The position numbers and the translations under genes were made by a program. A DNA stretch of 35,026 bases from an uncultured Oscillospiraceae bacterium (GTDB lineage Bacteria; Bacillota; Clostridia; Oscillospirales; Oscillospiraceae), in NCBI GenBank assembly GCA_934589145.1, contig CAKTNW010000019.1, positions 1 through 35,026 of the forward strand. The letters are read 5' to 3'. Position 1 is the first letter of the stretch. Every line of letters begins with the position of its first letter. Below are positions 16,697-25,397 of this stretch, in pieces. The notes beneath the pieces were generated by a model. It did no database searches, was not told the DNA's origin, and saw nothing but the letters and a program-made list of their open reading frames with translations.

Positions 16697-17907
16697 TGCG
16701 CGGCCTCCTTTCCATGAGTGCGGTCAAGCATGGTCTTGGGCGGTACGGTCTCCCGCTCCGCCACGTTGGTGCGGGGCCCCAGCACAGCGATGCCCCAGTT
16801 GTCGGGGTCGGCCGCCTCCTCCGGCGGCGCGCCCACCTGGGCCCTGCGGCTGATGCGGCAGCCCTCGCCCACGATGGCGTAGGCCACCCGTGCCCTGTCC
16901 TCGATGACCGCGCCGGGCATCACCACGGAATAGGACACCTCCGCATGCTGCCCCACATGGCAGCCGGTGGACAGCACGCTGTTCTTCACCTCGCCCAGGA
17001 TCTCGCAGCCCCTGGCTACGGCGCTGTTGCCGATGTCGGCATGCTCGCCCACATAGGCGGGGGGACACACGGCGGTGCGGCCGTGGATGGGCCACCGCTC
17101 GTCCAGCAGATTCAGACCCGAGCCGGGGGTCAGCATGTCCATGTTGGCGTCCCACAGGCTATCCAGGGTACCCACGTCCTTCCAGTACCCCTCGAACCGA
17201 TAGGCCACCATCCGCTCCCCGGCGTTCAGCATGGCGGGGATGATGTCCTTGCCGAAGTCGTTGCTGGAGTCCGCCTTGGCCTCGTCGGCGATAAGATAGG
17301 CCCGCAGCTTGGCCCAGGTGAAGATATAGATGCCCATGGAGGCCAGATTGCTCTTGGGCTCCTTGGGTTTTTCGGCGAATTCGGTGATGTTGTCCTGGTC
17401 GTCCACATTCATGATGCCGAAGCGGCTGGCCTCGGACCAGGGCACCTCCATCACGGAGATGGTGCAGGCCGCTCCGGCGGCCTTGTGGCGGCGCAGCATG
17501 TCGGAGTAGTCCATCTTATAGATGTGGTCGCCGGACAGCACCGCCACATACTCTGGGTCGTACAGATCCACGAACCCGATGTTCTGATAGATGGCGTTGG
17601 CGGTGCCCTTGTACCAGTCGGCGCCGGTGGCGCTCTGGTACGGCGGCAGGATGTGTACGCCGCCGTTGGCGCGATCCAGCTCCCAGGGCTGGCCGTTGCC
17701 GATGTAGTTGTTCAGCTCCAGCGGCCGGTACTGGGTCAGCACGCCCACCGTGTCGATGCCGGAGTTGGCACAGTTGGACAGGGGAAAATCAATGATGCGG
17801 AACTTGCCGCCGAAGGGGACGGCGGGCTTGGCCATGTCGCCGGTCAGCACATGCAGGCGGCTTCCCTGCCCGCCGGCCAGCAGCATGGCGATACATTCTT
17901 TCTTCAT
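16693..17907 (-). CDS. glgC: Glucose-1-phosphate adenylyltransferase, catalytic subunit
   Basis: The 404-residue enzyme makes ADP-glucose from ATP and glucose 1-phosphate, the committed step of glycogen synthesis. The nucleotide loop [11 protein letters not shown] is at residues 8-18, followed by [20 protein letters not shown]. Also present are [21 protein letters not shown] and [14 protein letters not shown], with a C-terminal beta-helix. Length and catalytic segments are complete, in contrast to the adjacent GlgD. It follows glgB after 36 bases and overlaps glgD by four. The ATG at 17907 has AGGAGG about 8 bases upstream. Confidence 0.97.
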   Translation of the reverse strand: MKKECIAMLLAGGQGSRLHVLTGDMAKPAVPFGGKFRIIDFPLSNCANSGIDTVGVLTQYRPLELNNYIGNGQPWELDRANGGVHILPPYQSATGADWYKGTANAIYQNIGFVDLYDPEYVAVLSGDHIYKMDYSDMLRRHKAAGAACTISVMEVPWSEASRFGIMNVDDQDNITEFAEKPKEPKSNLASMGIYIFTWAKLRAYLIADEAKADSSNDFGKDIIPAMLNAGERMVAYRFEGYWKDVGTLDSLWDANMDMLTPGSGLNLLDERWPIHGRTAVCPPAYVGEHADIGNSAVARGCEILGEVKNSVLSTGCHVGQHAEVSYSVVMPGAVIEDRARVAYAIVGEGCRISRRAQVGAPPEEAADPDNWGIAVLGPRTNVAERETVPPKTMLDRTHGKEAAQ

Positions 17908-17943
17908 GTGACTGCACCTCCTGATTTTCGGAAACGGCCTGCC

Positions 17944-19812
17944 TCAGCGGCCGTTCACTTGTTTGGTCAGCTTGCCTTTTCCCTGCAGGATCACCGCGCC
18001 CAGCGGCGGCACGCGCACCGCGATGGACTGAGCCTGCTGATGAGCGGGAATGAATTCCGTCTCGATGGGCGTCGGGTTGGTGACGCCGCTGCCACCCCAC
18101 CGGGCGTCGTCGGTGTTAAAGGCCTCCTCATACCGGGCCTTGGGCGGCACGCCGAAGCGATAGCCCTCCACCGCCACGGGGGAGAAGTTGATGACGGCGA
18201 TCAGCGACTTGCCGCTGCGATCCGTCCGCCGGAACACCAGCACGTTGTTGTAGTTGTCGTCGGCCACCAGCCACTGGAAGCCGTCCCAATCCCGGTCGTT
18301 CTCCCACAGGGCCTTATGGGACTTATAGAACTTATTCAGCGCCCGGATGCACTCGTGGGTCTGGCGGCAGTCGTCCTCCTCATCCAGCAGGTACCAGTCC
18401 AGCGCCTTGCGGAAGTCCCACTCATGCCACTGCCCAAGCTCCGTGCCCATAAAGGTCAGCACCTTGCCGGGATGGCACAGCATGTACGCGTAGAAGCCCC
18501 GGACGCCTGCCAGCTGCTGCCACTTGTCGCCGGGCATCTTGCCCCGCAGCGAGCCCTTCATGTGCACCACCTCGTCGTGGGACACCGGCAGCACGAAATT
18601 CTCTGAAAAGGCGTACACCATGGAGAAGGTCACGTCCCGATGGTGGTGCTGGCGGAAGAAGGGATCCATCTTCAGATAGTGGCACACGTCGTTCATCCAG
18701 CCCATGTTCCACTTCAGATTGAAGCCCAGGCCGCCCTCCTCCGGCGGATAGGTCACCATGGGCCAGGCGGTGGACTCCTCCGCCACCATCAGCGCCGCGC
18801 CGTCGATGGCGAAGGCGGTGCGGTTCAGCTGCCGCAGGAACTCGATGGCCTCCAGATTCTCCTTGCCGCCGTTCTGATTGGGCCGCCACTGCTGCCGGTC
18901 ATAGTCCAGATACAGCATGGACGCCACCGCGTCCACCCGCAGTCCGTCGATGTGGTACTCCCGCAGCCAGTAGGCGGCGGAGGACAGCAGGAAGCTGCAC
19001 ACCTCCGGCTTGCCGAAGTCAAAGACCCGTGTACCCCAGCTCTCGTGCTCCCATTTCAGGGGGTCGCTGTACTCATACAGGCATGAGCCGTCGAACTGGA
19101 TCAGCCCGTGACTGTCCTTGCAGAAGTGGGCGGGCACCCAGTCCAGGATCACGCCGATCCCGGCTCGGTGGAGCCTGTCCACCAGATACATGAAGTCATG
19201 GGGCGTGCCGTAGCGGCTGGTGGGCGCGAAATAGCCCACGCACTGATAGCCCCAGCTGTCGTCCAGCGGATACTCCGTCACCGGCAGCAGCTCCACATAG
19301 TTATAGCCCATATCCCGGACGTACAGCGCCAGCTGGTCGGCCATATCCCGGTAGTTCAGCACCTGGCCGTCCTCTGTCCGCCGCCAGGAGCCCAGATGCA
19401 CCTCATAGATGTTCACAAAGCCCTCGGCGGGGTGGGTGCCCTCCCGCCGCTGCCGCCATTTCTCGTCGTGCCAGGTATAGCCGCCGATGTCGTACAGCTT
19501 GCTGTTGGTGGAAGGCCGTGTCTCCTGGTGGAAGCCGTAGGGATCGGACTTCCATACCTCCCGGCCGTCACACTGGGTCACCACATACTGATAGGCGTCG
19601 AACTGTCTGGCGTTTTCCACCGTCAGCTCCCACGTTCCGTCCGCCAGGCGGTTCATATCCCACCGCTGCCACTCGTTGAAATCGCCGCTCAGGGCCACGC
19701 ATCGCGCCTGGGGCGCCCATACCCGGAACACCCAGCCGCCATCGCGGGGGTGTGCGCCAAAGTATTCATAGGCGCTGTCCCACACGCCGCACCGCAGTCG
19801 ATCACCGCTCAT
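17944..19812 (-). CDS. glgB: 1,4-alpha-glucan branching enzyme (GH13)
   Basis: The 622-residue enzyme introduces alpha-1,6 branches into glycogen. The N-terminal CBM48 domain spans about residues 10-110 (WVFRVWAPQARCVALSGDFN). The GH13 barrel shows the catalytic nucleophile D294 in DGLRVDAV, the acid/base Glu at 345-346 in AEEST and the stabilising D413 in VSHDEVVH. It is the first gene of the glycogen operon; a clear promoter lies 67 bases upstream at 19886-19914. The ATG at 19812 follows a GGGAGGTGCCGGG ribosome site. Length is usual for the family. Confidence 0.97.
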   Translation of the reverse strand: MSGDRLRCGVWDSAYEYFGAHPRDGGWVFRVWAPQARCVALSGDFNEWQRWDMNRLADGTWELTVENARQFDAYQYVVTQCDGREVWKSDPYGFHQETRPSTNSKLYDIGGYTWHDEKWRQRREGTHPAEGFVNIYEVHLGSWRRTEDGQVLNYRDMADQLALYVRDMGYNYVELLPVTEYPLDDSWGYQCVGYFAPTSRYGTPHDFMYLVDRLHRAGIGVILDWVPAHFCKDSHGLIQFDGSCLYEYSDPLKWEHESWGTRVFDFGKPEVCSFLLSSAAYWLREYHIDGLRVDAVASMLYLDYDRQQWRPNQNGGKENLEAIEFLRQLNRTAFAIDGAALMVAEESTAWPMVTYPPEEGGLGFNLKWNMGWMNDVCHYLKMDPFFRQHHHRDVTFSMVYAFSENFVLPVSHDEVVHMKGSLRGKMPGDKWQQLAGVRGFYAYMLCHPGKVLTFMGTELGQWHEWDFRKALDWYLLDEEDDCRQTHECIRALNKFYKSHKALWENDRDWDGFQWLVADDNYNNVLVFRRTDRSGKSLIAVINFSPVAVEGYRFGVPPKARYEEAFNTDDARWGGSGVTNPTPIETEFIPAHQQAQSIAVRVPPLGAVILQGKGKLTKQVNGR

Positions 19813-19885
19813 CCCGGCACCTCCCGATCATGTTATATCGTACCCTCGCCGCAAAAAACGGCGATATGATTCCTTATTGTATCGT

Positions 19886-19914
19886 ATTTTACTCCATTTC
19901 CGCCCACCCGTCAA
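19886..19914 (-). promoter_or_regulatory. Sigma-A promoter of the glg operon
   Basis: Read on the minus strand, TTGACG (19914-19909), a 17-base spacer and TAAAAT (19891-19886) form a good sigma-A promoter. The leader that follows contains a small CGCCG/CGGCG hairpin with a T6 loop at about 19850. No catabolite operator was evident. Confidence 0.8.
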
Positions 19915-19944
19915 TGCAATCGGCCATTGTTTCAAAAGAAGGAA

Positions 19945-20167
19945 GCCCCCACCGCTTCTAATGGAGCAATGGGGGCAGAAGTATGAAAGCTTCGCAGAAT
20001 TCGCCGCCCGCCATGGCGGCGAACCCTTTGAATCGTTTTTCGACGCGACATGTGCGTGGCGAAAAACACTTTGCGCGGAGAGAGTGTTCGCCCGCACACA
20101 ATGTGTGCGGGCGAACGCGGGTCGGAGCGAATCCTGATTGGCAAAAAAGTGCCATGCACTTTTTGCC
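19945..20167 (-). repeat. Structured repeat, copy 1: five tandem hairpins after the ABC permease gene
   Basis: In the minus-strand direction, five stem-loops start 9 bases after the permease stop. H4 is 20140-20167 (GGCAAAAAGTGC/GCACTTTTTTGCC). H3 is 20086-20116 (GTTCGCCCGCACAC with its complement). H2 is 20035-20067 (GTTTTTCG/CGAAAAAC outer stem). H1 is 20000-20023 (TTCGCCGCC/GGCGGCGAA). H0 is 19945-19976 (GCCCCCATTGCT/AGCGGTGGGGGC). The same five-stem order, near-identical H2 length and conserved linkers occur in the copy at 29254-29469. It occupies nearly all of the gap between the permease and the glg promoter. It may be a 3'-UTR RNA, a MITE or a protein-bound DNA repeat. Confidence 0.8.
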
Positions 20168-20175
20168 AGTCGATT

Positions 20176-21423
20176 TTATTCTCTTCGCAGCGCCTCGATG
20201 GGGTTCAGCTTCGAGGCCTTTACCGCAGGCATCAATCCGAACACCACGCCGATCACCATGGAGAAGGCCACGGCCACGGCGCAGGCGCCCACACTGATGG
20301 CCACCGGCGTCCCCATCACCGAGCTGAGCATATACGCCAGTCCGATGCCGCAGGCCACGCCCAGAATACCGCCCAGGCTGGTCAGCACCGCCGCCTCCGT
20401 CAGGAACTGCCACAGGATGCGGCTCTGCTGCGCGCCGATGGCGATCTTCAGGCCGATCTCGCGGGTACGCTCGGTGACGGACACCAGCATGATGTTCATG
20501 ACACCGATACCGCCCACCACCAGGGAGATGGCGGCGATCCAGATGAGCTGCTTGTTGGTGGTCTCCGACAGGCTCTGCAGATCCGCGGCCTGCTGCAGCA
20601 GATCTTTGGCCTGATACTTGTACTTGTCGGTGGACACCACGTTATCGTTCAGATACTGGGCCACATTGTTGCCCGCCTCGGTCATGTCGTTGGTGGAGGT
20701 GGCACGCACCGCCACGGACGCGGGCTCGTCATACCGGTACACGATGGGCCAGCAGGTGTTGGGAATGATGATGGTACCGGAGGTATTTCCGGAGTACATG
20801 TAGTAGTCGTTGATGGAGTTGATCACCGGCTCCGAGGTGGACTTCTGGCTGATAACGCCCACCACCACGAAGGGCTCACCCTGGATCTCCACAGTGCCGC
20901 CGATGGGGTTCAGGCCCTGGAACAGGCTCTGGGCCGTATTGGCGTCCAGCAGCGCCACCTTGCGGCAGGTGGTGAAATCGCTGTCGATAAAGCCCCGGCC
21001 ATAGTTGACCGCATAGCCCTCCACCGACAGGAAGTGGCTGTCGCCGCCGTAGATAGAGCCGTTGAAGGAGCTGTTGCCCACATACACGCCGTCGGCCCAG
21101 CTGCGGGAGTAGTACAGAGAGGACTCCTGCACCTTGTCCAGCTTGTCGATCTCATCCCGCATCTCCGCCGTGATCATGGAGATGCCGTCGGGCACGCTGT
21201 CATAGGAGAAATCCATCTGGTTGTTGTCCTGCATCAGCGTCACATCCACCACATTGTTGCCCGCGCCGATCAGGTTCTGCTTGATCTGCTCGTTGGTGCC
21301 CTTGATGGTGGACACGATGGTGATGATGGCGGCGATGCCGATGATAATGCCCAGCATCGTCAGGAAGGAGCGCAGCTTGTGGCTCCACACGCCCTGAAAG
21401 GCGAGATTGATATTTTCCAGCAT
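20176..21423 (-). CDS. MacB-like ABC transporter permease (FtsX family)
   Basis: The 415-residue protein has the MacB/FtsX layout. One transmembrane helix is near residues 18-40 (LRSFLTMLGIIIGIAAIITI). A large extracytoplasmic domain covers about 45-285, and three C-terminal helices lie near 288-400 (LIWIAAISLVVGGIGVMNIM, then TEAAVLTSLGGILGVACGI, then VGACAVAVAFSMVIGVVFGL). The motif SVTERTREIGLKIAIGA is typical of these mechanotransmission-type permeases. The protein ends LNPIEALRRE as usual. It is the last gene of a four-gene operon with the ATPase and two adaptors, starting 12 bases after the second adaptor. Substrate is not predictable; peptides or antimicrobial compounds are common in the family. 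Confidence 0.92.
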   Translation of the reverse strand: MLENINLAFQGVWSHKLRSFLTMLGIIIGIAAIITIVSTIKGTNEQIKQNLIGAGNNVVDVTLMQDNNQMDFSYDSVPDGISMITAEMRDEIDKLDKVQESSLYYSRSWADGVYVGNSSFNGSIYGGDSHFLSVEGYAVNYGRGFIDSDFTTCRKVALLDANTAQSLFQGLNPIGGTVEIQGEPFVVVGVISQKSTSEPVINSINDYYMYSGNTSGTIIIPNTCWPIVYRYDEPASVAVRATSTNDMTEAGNNVAQYLNDNVVSTDKYKYQAKDLLQQAADLQSLSETTNKQLIWIAAISLVVGGIGVMNIMLVSVTERTREIGLKIAIGAQQSRILWQFLTEAAVLTSLGGILGVACGIGLAYMLSSVMGTPVAISVGACAVAVAFSMVIGVVFGLMPAVKASKLNPIEALRRE

Positions 21424-21435
21424 CCGCGCACCTCC

Positions 21436-23184
21436 TTACATGCCGTTATAGAGCTGATCCGATGTAGCCTCCACGGTACCGGCTCCCTCGGTCACATTGC
21501 GGCCATAGGGGAAGGCCACGAAATCGTCCACCGTCAGGCCGCCGCGGATCTGGGTATAGCTGCCCCACAGGTTGCGGCCCGTCTGCACCCAGCGCTTTTC
21601 CAGCCTGTCATGGTCGCCACGGGCCAGCACATAGCTCTTGCCGTTCTCAGTGCGGATGAACATGCTCTCCAGATACAGGGTGTTGCCGTCGGCGCTGCCG
21701 GTGCTGTTCTGATAGGACATCTCCACATAGTCGCCCTCCCGCAGGTCAGCCTCCTCCGAGACAAACACCTTGAAGGGATAGTAGGAGACGTTGCTGTTGC
21801 CGTCGCTCCAGGAGTTGGCGTTGTCGGTGGGATAGTCGCTGATCTCCACGATCTCGCCCTCGGCGCTGGCCCCGGTCATCCAGGAGCTGATCTGTACCGT
21901 TTCGCCGATGCTGACCGTACCCAGCTCCAGCTCGCTGAGAGCGCCCTCGATGTAGTAGCCGCCTCCACCGGAGACCTCTACCACCGCTTGGGTCTTGTCA
22001 AAGTCGGCGCTGCCGGAATCCCGCACCGCCTTGACGGTGCCGTCCAGCTCGCTGTAAACGGTGTCGCTGCCCACTTCCTTTTTGACTTTTTCCAGATTGA
22101 TCGCCGCCAGCTTGATGGTCACGTCCATCTCGGCGATCTCCTGGATCTTATCACGGATCATCTGGCGCAGCTGGGCCAGCGGATAGGACTCGGCCAGCAG
22201 CTCGTTCAGCGCCTCCAGCTCCGCCTGCAGCTTCCGGACCTCATCATCCACACCGTCCGGCAGTTCCTGGCTGATACCGGGCAGATTTTCCAGATAATAG
22301 CGCACAGTCTGCTTCGGTGCCGCCGGTGTGTCCGGTACAGCAGGCGTATCCGGCTCATCCGACGCGTCCGGGTTATCACCTTCTCCGGTTCCCGGTACAT
22401 CCACATCGCCGCCTTCGCCCGGAACATCCGGCTGCTCCGGCTTTACCCATTCCAGCCGCAGGCCGCAGCAGGTAATGACATCGCCCAATGTGGTGTCGTC
22501 TTTATGGATCACAAGCACAACATAGGCGGTCGCCTTACCCTCTGGCAGCAGCTTCACCAGATTCTCGCCGGACAGCTCGTCGCCGGAATTCCAGTTGAAG
22601 TACAGCGGTTTTTCCCTGCTGCCGTCACCTGCGGGCTCTGCCAAAGGCTCCGGCTTCTCTACTTCGCTGATCGGTTTGATCGGCTTTGTCTCCGTATCAT
22701 ACCAGTTCTGCTGATTTTTCTTGATCAGATCCTCGATCTGGGCGTTCAATTCGTCAATTTTTTCCTGCAGCGCCTCCTGATCCTGTGCCAGCTGCAAGCG
22801 CTCCAGTTCCTTCTTGGCATCTTCCAGCGCCAGCTTCTGCTTCTCGTAGGCGATGGTGGCCCGCTCGATATCCAGGGAGGTCAGTGTGGTGTCATAGGAC
22901 AGCAGCTTGTCGCCCTTCTTGACGGTCTGGCCCTCCTCCACATAGACCTTGCTGACCTTCTGTGTGTCGGACAGATAGATCTTCTGCATCTTGTCGGTGG
23001 TCACCATACCGCTGGTCTGGGAGGTATCGCCCCAATAGTCGCTCATGCTGAAATCGGACACGGCGTATACATTCACGTTGCCCCGCTGGGCATTGCGGGC
23101 CAGCGTCAGGCCACCCCATACAACGCCGCAGGCCGCAACCACACCGGCGGCGATCAGCAAGCCCCGCTTTACCGTTTTATTCAT
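21436..23184 (-). CDS. Membrane fusion (adaptor) protein with an inserted domain at the coiled-coil tip
   Basis: The 582-residue adaptor starts MNKTVKRGLLIAAGVVAACG, giving a membrane anchor near residues 8-28; VAAC within it could also be a weak lipobox. A biotinyl-lipoyl half-motif lies near 75-98 (KVSKVYVEEGQTVKKGDKLL). A coiled coil covers about 107-160 and its return strand about 316-373. Between them, at the expected hairpin tip, about 155 residues are inserted: a small domain (about 195-250, with CC at 239-240) and a Pro/Asp/Gly/Glu-rich linker (about 250-295). Beta-barrel and proximal domains follow. The start overlaps the ATPase stop by 8 bases, with GGAGG inside the ATPase gene. It should link the ATPase/permease pair to an extracytoplasmic task; export is inferred. 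Confidence 0.88.
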   Translation of the reverse strand: MNKTVKRGLLIAAGVVAACGVVWGGLTLARNAQRGNVNVYAVSDFSMSDYWGDTSQTSGMVTTDKMQKIYLSDTQKVSKVYVEEGQTVKKGDKLLSYDTTLTSLDIERATIAYEKQKLALEDAKKELERLQLAQDQEALQEKIDELNAQIEDLIKKNQQNWYDTETKPIKPISEVEKPEPLAEPAGDGSREKPLYFNWNSGDELSGENLVKLLPEGKATAYVVLVIHKDDTTLGDVITCCGLRLEWVKPEQPDVPGEGGDVDVPGTGEGDNPDASDEPDTPAVPDTPAAPKQTVRYYLENLPGISQELPDGVDDEVRKLQAELEALNELLAESYPLAQLRQMIRDKIQEIAEMDVTIKLAAINLEKVKKEVGSDTVYSELDGTVKAVRDSGSADFDKTQAVVEVSGGGGYYIEGALSELELGTVSIGETVQISSWMTGASAEGEIVEISDYPTDNANSWSDGNSNVSYYPFKVFVSEEADLREGDYVEMSYQNSTGSADGNTLYLESMFIRTENGKSYVLARGDHDRLEKRWVQTGRNLWGSYTQIRGGLTVDDFVAFPYGRNVTEGAGTVEATSDQLYNGM

Positions 23185-23857
23185 CGTTTTCTCCTCCGCT
23201 CAGCACGCCGTCCTTGATGGTCATGATGGTATCGGCATGGTGTGCGATACCCCGGTCGTGGGTGATCATGATGATGGTGGAGCCGCTGTCGTGCAGCTGA
23301 TGGAACAGCTCCATCACCTGTGCGCCGCTGGCGCTGTCCAGCGCGCCGGTGGGCTCGTCGGCCAGCAGCAGCCGGGGCTTGCCCACGATGGCACGGGCGA
23401 TAGCCACACGCTGGCACTGTCCGCCGGACAGCTGGTCGGGCCGGTGGTCGATCCGGTCAGAAAGACCCACCGTCTCCAGCGCGGCACGGGCCCGCTCCCG
23501 CCGTTCCTCCTTCTTCACGCCGCCGTACAGCAGCGGCAGCGCCACGTTGTCCAGCGCCGTCAGCTTGGGCAGCAGATGGAAGGACTGGAACACGAAGCCG
23601 ATCTCCTTGTTCCGCACCTCCGCCAGCTCCTTGCCGGAGCACTTGGTGATCTCCCGCTCCCCCAGCAGATAGCTGCCGCTGGTGGGCACGTCCAGACAGC
23701 CGATCAGGTTCATCAGCGTGGTCTTTCCGCTGCCGGAAGGCCCCATGATCGCCAGATAATCCCCCTCGTTTACATCCAGACTCACGTTTTTCAGCACGCG
23801 GGTCACGGTCTTGCCCATGGGATAATCCTTGCAAATATCGCGCATCTGTAAGATCAT
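23177..23857 (-). CDS. ABC transporter ATP-binding protein (MacB/LolD type)
   Basis: The roughly 226-residue ATPase powers the neighbouring permease. Walker A GPSGSGKTT is near residue 40, Q-loop FVFQSFHLLP near 90, signature LSGGQCQRVAIARA near 143 and Walker B LLLADEPTGALD near 165, with the H-loop in IIMITHD. An ATG at 23863 overlaps the upstream stop as ATGA but sits one base from GGAGG. The ATG at 23857 has that ribosome site at 7 bases and is preferred; the two differ by two residues. The 3' end overlaps the second adaptor gene by 8 bases. All nucleotide-binding motifs are intact. Confidence 0.95.
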   Translation of the reverse strand: MILQMRDICKDYPMGKTVTRVLKNVSLDVNEGDYLAIMGPSGSGKTTLMNLIGCLDVPTSGSYLLGEREITKCSGKELAEVRNKEIGFVFQSFHLLPKLTALDNVALPLLYGGVKKEERRERARAALETVGLSDRIDHRPDQLSGGQCQRVAIARAIVGKPRLLLADEPTGALDSASGAQVMELFHQLHDSGSTIIMITHDRGIAHHADTIMTIKDGVLSGGENDE

Positions 23858-23859
23858 GC

Positions 23860-25182
23860 TCATCCCTCCGCAACTGCGCCGTCATCCACGGCAGGCAGCG
23901 CCGCGGCGCCGCCGTCCTCCGGCATCACGTCCACAGCACCGTCCGTGCCGTCCATACCGTCAACAGGCGCGCCGTCCATACCGTCCACGCCGCTCATATC
24001 GCCCATGTCGCCGCCGTCCATGCCGGGATCAAAGGTGGCCTCGTCATAGGTGACGCAGGTCATGCCGGCCTTCAGGCTCTCGTCGGGGAAGGCGATATAA
24101 TCGTCGGCGGTCAGGCCGTCGGTGACGACGTAGGTGTCCATCTCCGCGTCATAGTCGCCCAGGGTCAGGCTGCGCTTTTCCAGCTTGCCCTTGGCGTTCT
24201 GGGCCCATACCCAGGGAGAGGAATCCACGTCATTGATGTAATAGGAGGGAAGCTTCAGGGTGTCGGCGTCCTGCTCCGCGTCCTGACCGTAGTCCGGCTC
24301 GATGTACACATGCTGGCCTAGCAGCAGCCCGTCGCTGCTGTCCAGCTCCACATAGAAGGGGTACTTGCTGGACATGGCGGTGTCGTCGCTGGCCCCGCCA
24401 TAGTAGTTGTTCTGGTTGCCCTGCTGGGCGTTCTCCCAGTCGATGAGGGAGATGGTGCCCTTCCAGGTCTGATCGCTGACGCGGGAGCGGATCACCACAG
24501 CGGTGCCCTCCGTCAGGGTACCCGCGTTGTTCTCGTTGACATAGCCCTTCACCCGGAACCCGCTGGTCTCCACGATGGTCATGAAGGGCAGGGGATTGCC
24601 GTTCTGATCGGTGCCGCCATTCTCGTTGATGGCCTTGACGCGGCCCGCCACGGGAGAGGTGACCGTCACGTTCTTCACGGTGTTCTGCAGCTTCTCGATA
24701 TCCTTTGCCTTCAGGGAGATATTATACTCCTTCTCCAGAATATCCGTGGTGACCTGGCGGATCTCCAGGGTATACTGCATCTGGTCGTCAGCGGAAGCGG
24801 CATTCTTGTCCTTTTCCAGCTGCTCCTTCTCTTCCTTCTTGCTGGCCAGCTCGTTCTGCATCTGCTCCAGCTCCAGCTGGGCCTTCTCCAGATCCAGCTT
24901 GGCCTGGCTCATGTCGTATGTAAACAGGGCGTCGCCCTCCTTGACCTCCTGATCCACCTTCACCTTGATGGCATCCACCGTGGCGTTGTCGTCCTTCTTG
25001 ATCTGCGTCTCGCTCTGAGACGTGACCATTCCGGCAAAGCGATCCACCAGGCCGGTGGAGCCCAGCCCGCAGATCATGGACACAGACTGTACCGAGGCTT
25101 CTCCCTCCGCGCTTGCGCCGCAGCCCGCCAGTACGGACAGCAGCATCACGGCAGCCAGCGCGATCACAGCAAACTTTTTCAT
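23860..25182 (-). CDS. Lipoprotein membrane fusion (adaptor) protein of the ABC operon
   Basis: The 440-residue protein starts MKKFAVIALAAVMLLSVLAG with a lipobox LAGC, so it should be a membrane-anchored lipoprotein. The start at 25182 has AAGGAG 7 bases upstream; the frame extends further but without a ribosome site or signal sequence. A long Lys/Glu/Gln coiled coil follows a VDQEVKEGDALFTYD lipoyl-type motif (about residues 85-175). Beta-barrel domains then include VTSPVAGRVKAINENG and VKGYVNENNAGTL. The last 60 residues are unusual, a Met/Asp/Gly-rich tail with repeated GMDG and GDM units. It is the first gene of the operon and its stop overlaps an ATG of the ATPase gene. Having two adaptors in one ABC operon is noteworthy. 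Confidence 0.9.
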   Translation of the reverse strand: MKKFAVIALAAVMLLSVLAGCGASAEGEASVQSVSMICGLGSTGLVDRFAGMVTSQSETQIKKDDNATVDAIKVKVDQEVKEGDALFTYDMSQAKLDLEKAQLELEQMQNELASKKEEKEQLEKDKNAASADDQMQYTLEIRQVTTDILEKEYNISLKAKDIEKLQNTVKNVTVTSPVAGRVKAINENGGTDQNGNPLPFMTIVETSGFRVKGYVNENNAGTLTEGTAVVIRSRVSDQTWKGTISLIDWENAQQGNQNNYYGGASDDTAMSSKYPFYVELDSSDGLLLGQHVYIEPDYGQDAEQDADTLKLPSYYINDVDSSPWVWAQNAKGKLEKRSLTLGDYDAEMDTYVVTDGLTADDYIAFPDESLKAGMTCVTYDEATFDPGMDGGDMGDMSGVDGMDGAPVDGMDGTDGAVDVMPEDGGAAALPAVDDGAVAEG

Positions 25183-25286
25183 CCCGTTTCTCCTTGTAAT
25201 CTGTTTTGGAACTGAATTTTTGTCCATATAAATATAGACGTTCCGGCAGCGGAAAATGTTCCCGCTTTTTCCAATATTTTTCTCCG

Positions 25287-25342
25287 CAACTGTATTAGCA
25301 CAGTTGGTACACTCATTATACCAGAGGGCAGTCCTTTGTCAA
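25287..25342 (-). promoter_or_regulatory. Strong promoter and operator-like palindrome of the ABC operon
   Basis: On the minus strand, TTGACA (25342-25337), a 16-base spacer and extended TGGTATAAT (with TATAAT at 25320-25315) match the sigma-A consensus exactly. Immediately downstream, across the expected transcript start, lies CAACTGT-ATTAGC-ACAGTTG (25287-25306), a perfect inverted repeat with 7-base arms. A second short repeat, TGGTA/TACCA, surrounds the -10. Repression by a dimeric regulator, for example of the GntR/YtrA type often linked to ABC operons, is inferred; no such regulator is encoded in the window. Confidence 0.85.
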
Positions 25343-25355
25343 GCCAATTTCCCGC

Positions 25356-25391
25356 AAAAAAAAACGCTCCCCGACCGGCAGTCGGGAAGCG
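25356..25391 (-). terminator. Intrinsic terminator after the XRE regulator gene
   Basis: Arms GCTCCCCGAC and GTCGGGAAGC (25366-25375 and 25381-25390) pair on the minus strand with one G-U wobble and are followed by nine T. It lies 7 bases after the regulator stop and separates that unit from the ABC operon promoter. Confidence 0.9.
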
Positions 25392-25397
25392 CTGCTC

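Noticed and set aside
19877..20137. Small ORFs on both strands through the structured repeat, and likewise at 28831-29493
   Set aside because: No shared start codon or ribosome site exists between copies, and stem pairing explains many of the differences. Kept only as a low-interest alternative.
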